DNA of 11,161 nt. It comes from Crocinitomicaceae bacterium (GTDB lineage Bacteria > Bacteroidota > Bacteroidia > Flavobacteriales_D > Crocinitomicaceae). The position numbers were made by a program, and so were the translations under genes. The notes below the pieces were generated by a model. That model saw nothing but the letters and a program-made list of their open reading frames with translations, was not told the origin of the DNA and did no database searches. Where the stretch lies: contig JAURHO010000048.1 in assembly GCA_030833265.1 (NCBI GenBank), forward strand, positions 1-11,161, in the 5' to 3' direction. Positions 1-5,990 of the stretch are shown piece by piece. The stretch's first letter is position 1. Every line of letters begins with the position of its first letter.

Positions 1-625
1 CAGATACTATTGTTTTTGGATCGCGTGAACGCTCACGGCCTCGGGTAAACGGAACCACACAAAACGAGCACATGTTGTCACAGCCGCGCATGATGGTTAC
101 AAAGGCTGAAATTCCACCTTGATCCAATCGTACCGGAGCGATATCTGCATAAGTTTCATCGCGCGACAACAAGACATTGACGGCTTTTTGACCCGTCCCT
201 ACTTCTTCAATGAGGTTAGGTAGGTCGCGGTAAGCATCTGGGCCGGCTACGAGATCTACAAGTTTCTCTTCGTCCAGTAAGTTCTTTTTAAGGCGCTCGG
301 CCATGCAACCAAGGATTCCAACAACCAACTCAGGGTTGCGGTCTTTTTTGATTTTAAATTCGGTGAGGCGATTGCGGACGCGTTGCTCAGCGTTCTCCCG
401 AATTGAACACGTGTTGAGTAAAATAACGTCGGCCTCTTCAATGTTTCTGGTGGTTTGATAACCATCTTGTGCTAAAATTGAAGCGACGACCTCGCTGTCT
501 GAAAAATTCATCTGGCAACCGTAGCTTTCTAGATATAATTTTTTGGAGGCTTGTTCGCCTTGCTGCTCGATGACAAGGGCTGTGCCTTGTAATGCTTCGT
601 CTATTACTTTATTTCCTGATTCCAT
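1..625 (-). CDS. miaB: tRNA-2-methylthio-N6-dimethylallyladenosine synthase MiaB (N-terminal part, runs off window)
   Basis: MiaB is a radical-SAM enzyme that adds a methylthio group to i6A37 in tRNAs reading UNN codons, using two iron-sulfur clusters. Reading the minus strand from the ATG at 625-623 gives 208 codons with no stop before the window edge. The N-terminal methylthiotransferase domain has its three cluster cysteines at Cys37 (motif ESYGCQMNFSDSE), Cys73 (NTCSIRENAEQR) and Cys107 (LGCMAERL). The radical-SAM domain begins near residue 172 and shows the CxxxCxxC motif at Cys182, Cys186 and Cys189 (RGCDNMCSFC). The GPDAYRDLP stretch separates MiaB from the related RimO and MtaB enzymes. 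About half to 60% of the protein is lost beyond position 1, including the TRAM domain. The roughly 28-residue tail before the first conserved motif is, from memory, usual in Bacteroidota. It is transcribed divergently from topA. Confidence 0.95.
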   Translation of the reverse strand, partial: MESGNKVIDEALQGTALVIEQQGEQASKKLYLESYGCQMNFSDSEVVASILAQDGYQTTRNIEEADVILLNTCSIRENAEQRVRNRLTEFKIKKDRNPELVVGILGCMAERLKKNLLDEEKLVDLVAGPDAYRDLPNLIEEVGTGQKAVNVLLSRDETYADIAPVRLDQGGISAFVTIMRGCDNMCSFCVVPFTRGRERSRDPKTIVS

Positions 626-641
626 GTTCTGTTCTGAACTG

Positions 642-673
642 CAAAAATAGGGCAAATTCAAGATACTGACAAA
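642..673 (-). promoter_or_regulatory. Bacteroidota-type promoter for miaB
   Basis: On the minus strand, TTTG (673-670) is followed after 20 bases by TATTTTTG (649-642). This matches the Bacteroidota sigma-A pattern TTTG / TAnnTTTG with normal spacing. The predicted transcript start, near 635, leaves a leader of about 10 bases before the miaB ATG. The prediction rests on the motif and its position only. Confidence 0.6.
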
Positions 674-679
674 TTGTCA
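667..679. promoter_or_regulatory. 13-bp palindrome, candidate operator over the miaB -33 box
   Basis: TGACAA-A-TTGTCA is a perfect 6-base inverted repeat around a single central base. It covers the predicted -33 element of the miaB promoter, a place where a bound dimeric regulator would block transcription. I cannot assign it to a known regulator family, and short A/T-rich palindromes also occur by chance. Confidence 0.35.
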
Positions 680-710
680 TGATTGAACCTACTATTGTTT
701 ATTAAAATAT

Positions 711-725
711 TTAACCATAGGTTAA
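711..725. promoter_or_regulatory. 15-bp inverted repeat between miaB and topA, candidate operator
   Basis: TTAACC-ATA-GGTTAA is a perfect 6-base inverted repeat with a 3-base centre. It lies about 33 bases upstream of the predicted topA -33 box and 45 bases (centre to centre) from the other palindrome in this divergent region. The position would suit an activator of topA or a regulator shared by both genes. No regulator family is recognised. Confidence 0.35.
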
Positions 726-757
726 GTAAATTTCTCGGATAAAATTGCGCCAAACAA

Positions 758-790
758 CTTGCTGTTTGCTGTGTTTTACTTTTACATTTG
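758..790 (+). promoter_or_regulatory. Bacteroidota-type promoter for topA
   Basis: CTTG at 758-761 is followed after 21 bases by TACATTTG at 783-790, a full match to the TAnnTTTG -7 consensus. Transcription would begin near 797, about 10 bases before the ATG at 807. Because the promoter lies within the in-frame extension that begins at TTG 759, it argues against that longer topA start. Confidence 0.55.
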
Positions 791-806
791 TCTCCAAAAT
801 CTCCTT

Positions 807-3131
807 ATGGCTAAGAATCTTGTTATCGTCGAGTCACCTGCAAAAGCAAAAACCATTGAAGGTTACCTCGGCAAAGACTACATAGTAAAATCAAGTTTCG
901 GACATGTTCGAGACCTCGCTAAAAAAGGCCTAGCCATTGACATCGACGCCAAGTTTGCACCCAATTACGAGGTGAGCCCAGACAAAAAACAAATTGTCGC
1001 TGAACTTAAAAAATTAGCAAAAGAAGCCGATACGGTTTGGCTCGCGACCGATGAGGACCGCGAAGGAGAAGCCATTTCTTGGCACCTCTACGAGACCCTT
1101 GGGCTCGAGAAAAAAGACACCAAAAGAATCACATTTAACGAAATCACAAAAGTTGCGGTAACTCGGGCAATAGAACGTCCAAGAAACATCAACCGCGAAT
1201 TGGTCGACGCACAACAGGCCCGTCGTGTACTCGACAGGATTGTCGGTTTTGAGCTTTCTCCGGTACTTTGGAAAAAAGTCAGACCGAGTTTGTCTGCAGG
1301 TAGAGTTCAGTCAGTTGCCGTAAGATTAATTGTTGAACGCGAACGCGAGATTGAAAAATTCAACACTGAAAGCTTTTACAAAGTTCAGGCAGAATTTACG
1401 ACCTCAGATGGTCTTCTCAAAGCCGAACTCAACCAACAACTCCAGGAAAAATCAGCAGCTGTTCAAATTTTAGAGCAGTCAAAAACCGCTGATTTTTTCG
1501 TAGAAGACGTCCAACAAAAACCAGCGACAAAAAGCCCTGCCGCGCCGTTTACGACGTCAACACTTCAGCAAGAAGCCAGTATGAAACTTGGTTTTTCCGT
1601 GACCAAAACGATGAGTGTAGCGCAACGTCTCTATGAGTCAGGGTATATTACTTACATGAGAACAGATTCAGTGAATCTTTCAGAAACAGCAATTGCCGCT
1701 GCTCAAGAAGCGATTACATCCCAATTTGGCGCCAATTATTCAAAACCAACTAAATACAGCACCAAAAGCACAGGTGCACAAGAAGCGCACGAGGCCATCA
1801 GACCTACAGATTTTACCAAGCCAAGCATTTCAGCAGAACGAGACGAAGTGAGACTCTACGAATTGATTTGGAAACGCGCTATTGCCAGCCAAATGGCTCA
1901 TGCACAACTTGAAAGAACCACAATTAAAATAGGTGGCCTGAATCAAGCGCAATATTTTCAAGCCAAAGGCGAAGTCATTATCTTCGACGGCTTCTTGAAA
2001 GTTTATTTGGCAACCAACCTCGACGATGACGCCGAGGAAAACGCAGAAACAGAAGGGTTATTACCAAGAGTTCAAGTCAACGAAAAACTGACGCTACAAA
2101 ATGCTCTAGCAACTGAGCGCTTTAGCCGAGCACCGTCGCGTTATGTCGAAGCAACTTTGGTTAAAAAATTAGAAGAACTCGGCATCGGCCGACCATCTAC
2201 CTATGCGCCAACCATTTCTACGATTCAAAAAAGAAATTACGTCGAAAAAAAGGAGCGTGAAGGCGCCATTCGCAAGTATGCTCAACTCGAATTAAAAGCA
2301 GGTCAAATTACCGAACAAACAAAGTCAGAAACAACCGGAAAAGAGCGCAACAAACTTTCGCCTACAGATATTGGAACAGTAGTAACTGACTTCTTAGTTG
2401 CGCATTTCGAGCAAATTTTAGATTACCAATTTACAGCAAAGGTCGAGGCAGAATTCGATGAAATTGCACAAGGAAACCTCAACTGGACCGACATGTTGCA
2501 ATCTTTCTACGGACCTTTCCATAACCATGTTGAACAGACACTTGAACACTCAGAAAGAGCAACCGGTGAACGCGAACTTGGTATTGATCCGAAGTCACAA
2601 AGAAGAGTCATTGCAAGAATCGGGCGTTTTGGTCCAATGATTCAAATCGGCGACGAAAAAGCCGATGGGCTCAAGCCACAATTTGCTTCCTTGCAAGGCA
2701 ACCAATCTATCAATAACATTACCCTAGAAGAAGCGCTCAAATTATTTGATTTACCAAGAGTTTTAGGCGAGCACAACGGCGAAGCTGTGAAGGTCAATAT
2801 CGGCAGATTCGGCCCTTATGTACAAGTAGGCAAGCGTTTTAGCTCGATTCCAAAAGACGAAGATCCGCTTTCTATGAGTTTGGAACGTGCCATAGAATTA
2901 GACACACTTAAACTCGAAGAAGCTGCGAAAGCACTGATCAAAACTTTTGAGGACAGACCAGATGTGCAATTGCTGAATGGCCGCTACGGTGCCTATTTAA
3001 AAATTGGCAAAGACAACTTCAAACTTCCAAAAGATTCGCAACCAGAGACCTTGACACTTGAAGCGTGTCTTGAAATCGCTGCTAATCAAGGAACAAAAAC
3101 TTCAAAAAAGCGTCCAGTTCGAAAAAAATAA
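807..3131 (+). CDS. topA: DNA topoisomerase I (type IA)
   Basis: TopA relaxes negative supercoils by cutting one DNA strand through a 5'-phosphotyrosine link. The predicted protein has 774 residues. The Toprim domain (about 3-115) carries Glu9 in IVESPAKAK and the metal-binding DxDxE at Asp82, Asp84 and Glu86. The catalytic tyrosine is Tyr283 in YITYMRTDS, and QEAHEAIRPT at 325-334 is another family signature. The C-terminal region holds three related repeats, GRFGPMIQIG (606-615), GRFGPYVQVG (666-675) and GRYGAYLKIG (725-734), and ends in a basic Lys/Arg tail. The Cys4 zinc ribbons of the E. coli enzyme are absent; the only cysteine is Cys754. I chose ATG 807 because MAKNLVIVESPAK is the conserved N-terminus; the frame stays open back to TTG 759, but that stretch overlaps the promoter. 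It is the first gene of the cluster with ssb, 22 bases downstream. Confidence 0.97.
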   Translation: MAKNLVIVESPAKAKTIEGYLGKDYIVKSSFGHVRDLAKKGLAIDIDAKFAPNYEVSPDKKQIVAELKKLAKEADTVWLATDEDREGEAISWHLYETLGLEKKDTKRITFNEITKVAVTRAIERPRNINRELVDAQQARRVLDRIVGFELSPVLWKKVRPSLSAGRVQSVAVRLIVEREREIEKFNTESFYKVQAEFTTSDGLLKAELNQQLQEKSAAVQILEQSKTADFFVEDVQQKPATKSPAAPFTTSTLQQEASMKLGFSVTKTMSVAQRLYESGYITYMRTDSVNLSETAIAAAQEAITSQFGANYSKPTKYSTKSTGAQEAHEAIRPTDFTKPSISAERDEVRLYELIWKRAIASQMAHAQLERTTIKIGGLNQAQYFQAKGEVIIFDGFLKVYLATNLDDDAEENAETEGLLPRVQVNEKLTLQNALATERFSRAPSRYVEATLVKKLEELGIGRPSTYAPTISTIQKRNYVEKKEREGAIRKYAQLELKAGQITEQTKSETTGKERNKLSPTDIGTVVTDFLVAHFEQILDYQFTAKVEAEFDEIAQGNLNWTDMLQSFYGPFHNHVEQTLEHSERATGERELGIDPKSQRRVIARIGRFGPMIQIGDEKADGLKPQFASLQGNQSINNITLEEALKLFDLPRVLGEHNGEAVKVNIGRFGPYVQVGKRFSSIPKDEDPLSMSLERAIELDTLKLEEAAKALIKTFEDRPDVQLLNGRYGAYLKIGKDNFKLPKDSQPETLTLEACLEIAANQGTKTSKKRPVRKK

Positions 3132-3153
3132 CTATTATTGATTGAAAAATCAT

Positions 3154-3594
3154 ATGAACGGAAGCGTCAATAAAGTAATTCTCATCGGCAATCTCGGCAA
3201 AGACCCAGATGTCCGACGCCTTGAAAATGGCTCTATCGTTGCGTCATTTCCACTAGCTACTTCTGAAATTTACACCGACAAACAAAGCGGTGAAAAGAAA
3301 GAAAACACAGATTGGCACGACATCGTATTATGGAGAGGCCTCGCTGAAGTCGCTGAAAAATACCTGCGTAAAGGCACCAAAATTTACGTCGAAGGTAAAC
3401 TCAAAAAAAGATCCTGGACAGACAAGGAAGGCCATCAGCGCTATGCTACCGAAGTTGTTGGCGATGACCTCACCATCCTGACCCGACCTGACAACCAAGA
3501 ACGAACGAACCCTTATGGCAATGAAGGAAAACCAAATTCACCTTCACCCATGAGCGGCTTAGCCAGTGAACCCGGAGATGATTTACCATTTTAA
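3154..3594 (+). CDS. ssb: Single-stranded DNA-binding protein
   Basis: SSB coats single-stranded DNA as a tetramer and recruits replication and repair proteins through its C-terminal tip. The 146-residue product has an OB-fold over about residues 3-110, beginning with VNKVILIGNLGKDP. DNA-stacking aromatics are seen at Trp54 and Trp60 (WHDIVLW) and at Trp88 (RSWTD). A Pro/Asn/Ser-rich linker at about 111-140 leads to the acidic tip GDDLPF, which matches the partner-binding peptide of bacterial SSBs. The linker is shorter than in E. coli SSB (178 residues). I chose ATG 3154 because it places MNGSVNKV at the usual N-terminus; an in-frame TTG at 3142 would add only MKNH. The gene lies 22 bases after topA with no terminator between, and 3 bases before gldE. 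An ssb-gldE-gldD order is known in Flavobacterium johnsoniae. Confidence 0.97.
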   Translation: MNGSVNKVILIGNLGKDPDVRRLENGSIVASFPLATSEIYTDKQSGEKKENTDWHDIVLWRGLAEVAEKYLRKGTKIYVEGKLKKRSWTDKEGHQRYATEVVGDDLTILTRPDNQERTNPYGNEGKPNSPSPMSGLASEPGDDLPF

Positions 3595-3597
3595 GTC

Positions 3598-4938
3598 ATG
3601 ACAAACACAGTAGAACCTCCCAGTCTTATCGCGTCGTTAAAGACAACCCAAGCTGGTTTTAGCGATGCAACCCTCGTTTACCTTCTCATCATTTTAGTAC
3701 TCTTGGCCCTATCGGCCTTGACCTCAAGTTCAGAAAGCGCTTTCTTCTCCTTGAAGCCAAGTGACAACGCGAGCATAAAAAATTCTACAAATGCGCGCGC
3801 CAAAATGATTTTAAAGCTTTTGGCAAAACCCCAAGAACTACTCGCTACACTTTTGATTTTCAACAACTTTGTCAATGTCGGCATCGTCATTCTCTCCTCT
3901 TTTGTACTCAACGACATCTACCCCGTTAAGGAAGGTCAAGAATTAATTCGACTCTTGGTTGAGGTGGTTGGCATCACACTCGTTTTATTGCTTTTTGGAG
4001 AGGTGATTCCGAAAATTTTTGCCAACCGAAATGCCCTTGCCGTGAGCACCTGGATGTCGTATCCAATGCATTTTCTCAATCGCATTCCACCGCTTTCTTG
4101 GCTGAAATCTGCACTCGTTTGGGGAACAAATTTCATTCAAAAACTAGGGCAAAAAAATGCAACACTTGACCAAAATGAACTTGAGCAAGCATTAGCACTT
4201 ACCAAACAAGAAAATGGTTCGGAGGAAGAACACAAAATTCTAGAGGGGATTGTCAAGTTTGGCAAAACAGAAGCCTCTGAAATCATGACCCCTCGCGTCG
4301 AGGTGGAAGACATCGATGCTGAAAGCGATTTTCATGTCGTCTTGAAGAAAATCATCGATGTTGGATTTTCTAGAATGCCGATTTTTTCAGAAAGCCCCGA
4401 TAACATCATCGGTATTTTGTACATCAAAGACCTACTGAATCATTTGGAAAAAGACGCTGATTTTGACTGGAAATCTGTGTTGCGCAAGCCTTATTTTGTA
4501 CCAGAAAACAAAAAGATCAACGACCTACTGCAAGAATTTCGCAACATGAAAATGCACATGGCTGTTGTCGTCGATGAATACGGAGGAGCCAGTGGCATTG
4601 TAACCCTCGAAGATATTCTAGAAGAAATTGTTGGCGACATTACCGATGAGTTTGATGACGCACAAATTAACTACACAAAGCAATCCGAAAACACCTTTGT
4701 TTTTGAGGGACGAACCTCATTAAACGACCTGCTCAAAATCATTGGCGAAGAACACGAAACCACTATTGAACAACATCGTGGGGAGGCTGAAACTTTAGGT
4801 GGGCTCATCATTGAAGTTGGTGGGCGCATCTTAAAAAACAATGAATTTGTGGTCATTGGCCCTTTGAAATTGATTGTTGAGTCTTCTGATAAAAAAAGAG
4901 TGAAATCTGTAAAAGTGATGATCCATGAAAATAAATAA
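3598..4938 (+). CDS. gldE: Gliding motility-associated membrane protein GldE (CNNM/CorC family)
   Basis: GldE is a multi-pass inner-membrane protein linked to gliding in flavobacteria, where it is encoded beside gldD and is thought to support GldD function; its biochemical activity is not settled. The 446-residue product has the family layout: a membrane domain (DUF21/CNNM type) with hydrophobic segments at about 26-43, 82-104 and 117-135, and a weaker one near 153-170. A CBS pair follows at about 229-352 (EIMTPRVEVEDID first, VVVDEYGGASGIVTLEDI second), and then a CorC/HlyC transporter-associated domain at about 366-442 with GEAETLGGLI. The family includes proteins labelled hemolysin C or magnesium/cobalt efflux CorC, but the adjacent gldD decides the name. 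It begins 3 bases after ssb and its last 14 bases overlap gldD, which suggests translational coupling of the two. Confidence 0.92.
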   Translation: MTNTVEPPSLIASLKTTQAGFSDATLVYLLIILVLLALSALTSSSESAFFSLKPSDNASIKNSTNARAKMILKLLAKPQELLATLLIFNNFVNVGIVILSSFVLNDIYPVKEGQELIRLLVEVVGITLVLLLFGEVIPKIFANRNALAVSTWMSYPMHFLNRIPPLSWLKSALVWGTNFIQKLGQKNATLDQNELEQALALTKQENGSEEEHKILEGIVKFGKTEASEIMTPRVEVEDIDAESDFHVVLKKIIDVGFSRMPIFSESPDNIIGILYIKDLLNHLEKDADFDWKSVLRKPYFVPENKKINDLLQEFRNMKMHMAVVVDEYGGASGIVTLEDILEEIVGDITDEFDDAQINYTKQSENTFVFEGRTSLNDLLKIIGEEHETTIEQHRGEAETLGGLIIEVGGRILKNNEFVVIGPLKLIVESSDKKRVKSVKVMIHENK

Positions 4939-5512
4939 GTCCTTGCTGTTTCTTGGTGTCGTTTTATTTGTTTTGATGGGCTGCTCCGAGACAGCTCCGA
5001 TCCCAAAACCCAGCACTTACTTAAAAACAGAATTTCCAGACCATACCTACAGGCCTTATATTAGCCCAGGCGCTTATCAATTTGATTTAGCGGACCTTTA
5101 TCAGCCGAAATCCTTTGATCTTGCCAAACAAAATTATTCAGTGCAAGAAATTGACCTAGGACCGCTCAATGGTACCTTATTTCTTTATTACCTGAAAATT
5201 CCGAGCAAAGACTCACTTCCTGAAATCATCAATTTTGCCAACGACAAAGTCGATGAACACAAAATCATGGCCGACAAAATTGATTTTGAACAAATTATTG
5301 CGCCTCAAAAACGGGTTTTTGGTACTTTTTTCGAGTTAAAGGGAAATGTTGCAACTAACTTTCAATTTTATTTAACGGACTCCGTACAGCATTTTGTAAG
5401 AGGTGAAGTCTTACTCAATTGTAGGCCAAATTACGACAGCCTCAGGCCGACACTACAGTACCTCAAAACCGACTTACAACAACTCATCAAGAATTTCAAA
5501 TGGCGTCAGTAG
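4925..5512 (+). CDS. gldD: Gliding motility lipoprotein GldD
   Basis: GldD is a lipoprotein required for gliding in Flavobacterium johnsoniae and is found across Bacteroidota with the gliding and type IX secretion machinery; its exact role is unknown. The 195-residue product begins with a lipoprotein signal peptide: basic MKINK, a hydrophobic stretch at 7-17, and a lipobox LMGC with Cys20 as the lipidated residue. The mature part opens with SETAPIPKP and is soluble. Conserved-looking GldD features include FDLADLYQP, the KVYG-like segment KRVFGTFFELKG at 129-140, FYLTDSVQHFVRG at 148-160, RPNYDS at 167-172 and the C-terminal KWRQ. I recognise these from memory of the family, not from an alignment. 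It overlaps gldE by 14 bases and folK by 13, so its expression is probably tied to both. Confidence 0.92.
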   Translation: MKINKSLLFLGVVLFVLMGCSETAPIPKPSTYLKTEFPDHTYRPYISPGAYQFDLADLYQPKSFDLAKQNYSVQEIDLGPLNGTLFLYYLKIPSKDSLPEIINFANDKVDEHKIMADKIDFEQIIAPQKRVFGTFFELKGNVATNFQFYLTDSVQHFVRGEVLLNCRPNYDSLRPTLQYLKTDLQQLIKNFKWRQ

Positions 5513-5928
5513 GCCCCAATAGAGTTGTGATTGCTTTTGGTTCCAACCTCGGTGATCGTGAAGCATACATCCAAAAAGCCATTCAACTGCTCAACGACAA
5601 ATGCGGACAAGTGCATCAGGTTTCGAGCCTGCATCAAACGGCACCTGAAGGATTTGAGTCAGCAAACCAATTTCTTAATGGTTGTTTACTCTTGAGTACC
5701 CAACTCACGCCACACCAAGTTTTAGAGGCCCTACAAGCAATCGAACTTGAACTGGGTCGTTACAAAACCAAAGACACCTATGAAGACCGTTGCATAGACC
5801 TCGACATCATTTTTTACGAGAGCTTGGTCTTGCACGATGAACGGCTGCAGATTCCACACCCAAGATACCAAGAGCGCGATTTTGTACTCAAGCCACTCAT
5901 GGAACTCGATTTGAGTTTCTCGCAATGA
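5500..5928 (+). CDS. folK: 2-amino-4-hydroxy-6-hydroxymethyldihydropteridine pyrophosphokinase (HPPK)
   Basis: FolK transfers pyrophosphate from ATP to 6-hydroxymethyl-7,8-dihydropterin, the step before dihydropteroate synthase in folate synthesis. The 142-residue product is close to the usual size of a single-domain HPPK. It begins with IAFGSNLGDRE (11-21), the N-terminal signature, followed by a TAPEGFESANQFLNG segment at 47-61 that forms part of the pterin site. The magnesium-binding pair is Asp100 and Asp102 in DRCIDLDIIFY, and IPHPRYQERDFVLKPL (118-132) is the C-terminal signature. It is not fused to FolB or FolP, and neither is nearby. ATG 5500 lies within the last codons of gldD, giving a 13-base overlap; the frame's conserved region begins at residue 8, so little could be lost by a different start. 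It is the last gene of the topA cluster; no clear hairpin terminator follows it. Confidence 0.95.
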   Translation: MASVGPNRVVIAFGSNLGDREAYIQKAIQLLNDKCGQVHQVSSLHQTAPEGFESANQFLNGCLLLSTQLTPHQVLEALQAIELELGRYKTKDTYEDRCIDLDIIFYESLVLHDERLQIPHPRYQERDFVLKPLMELDLSFSQ

Positions 5929-5963
5929 TCATGCGCTAATTTCGCTTCGTTAATTTTTCTTCC

Positions 5964-5971
5964 TATTTTTG
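5964..5971 (+). promoter_or_regulatory. Bacteroidota-type -7 box upstream of the OmpA/TPR lipoprotein
   Basis: TATTTTTG matches TAnnTTTG exactly. No clear TTTG lies 18-21 bases upstream; the closest is TTCG at 5941-5944, 19 bases away. The predicted start near 5978 leaves a leader of only about a dozen bases before ATG 5991. It makes the lipoprotein gene independent of the preceding cluster. Confidence 0.5.
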
Positions 5972-5990
5972 TTCCATCAAAACTGATATC

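Noticed and set aside
256..465. 69-codon open frame on the minus strand within miaB
   Set aside because: It is in another frame of the strong miaB coding sequence and has no recognisable protein features.
759..806. Longer topA reading frame starting at TTG 759, adding 16 hydrophobic residues
   Set aside because: The conserved TopA N-terminus begins at ATG 807, and the extension overlaps the predicted promoter (758-790). A cytosolic enzyme would not be expected to carry a hydrophobic leader.
3142..3153. ssb start at TTG 3142
   Set aside because: ATG 3154 gives the normal SSB N-terminus; the upstream TTG adds only four residues and is a weaker start codon.
3598..4938. Labelling this gene hemolysin C or a magnesium/cobalt efflux protein
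   Set aside because: The domains fit the CNNM/CorC family broadly, but the overlapping gldD and upstream ssb identify it as GldE.
4671..5006. 111-codon minus-strand open frame opposite gldE/gldD
   Set aside because: It lies opposite two well-supported genes, has a low-complexity composition and no promoter of its own; it is a shadow frame.
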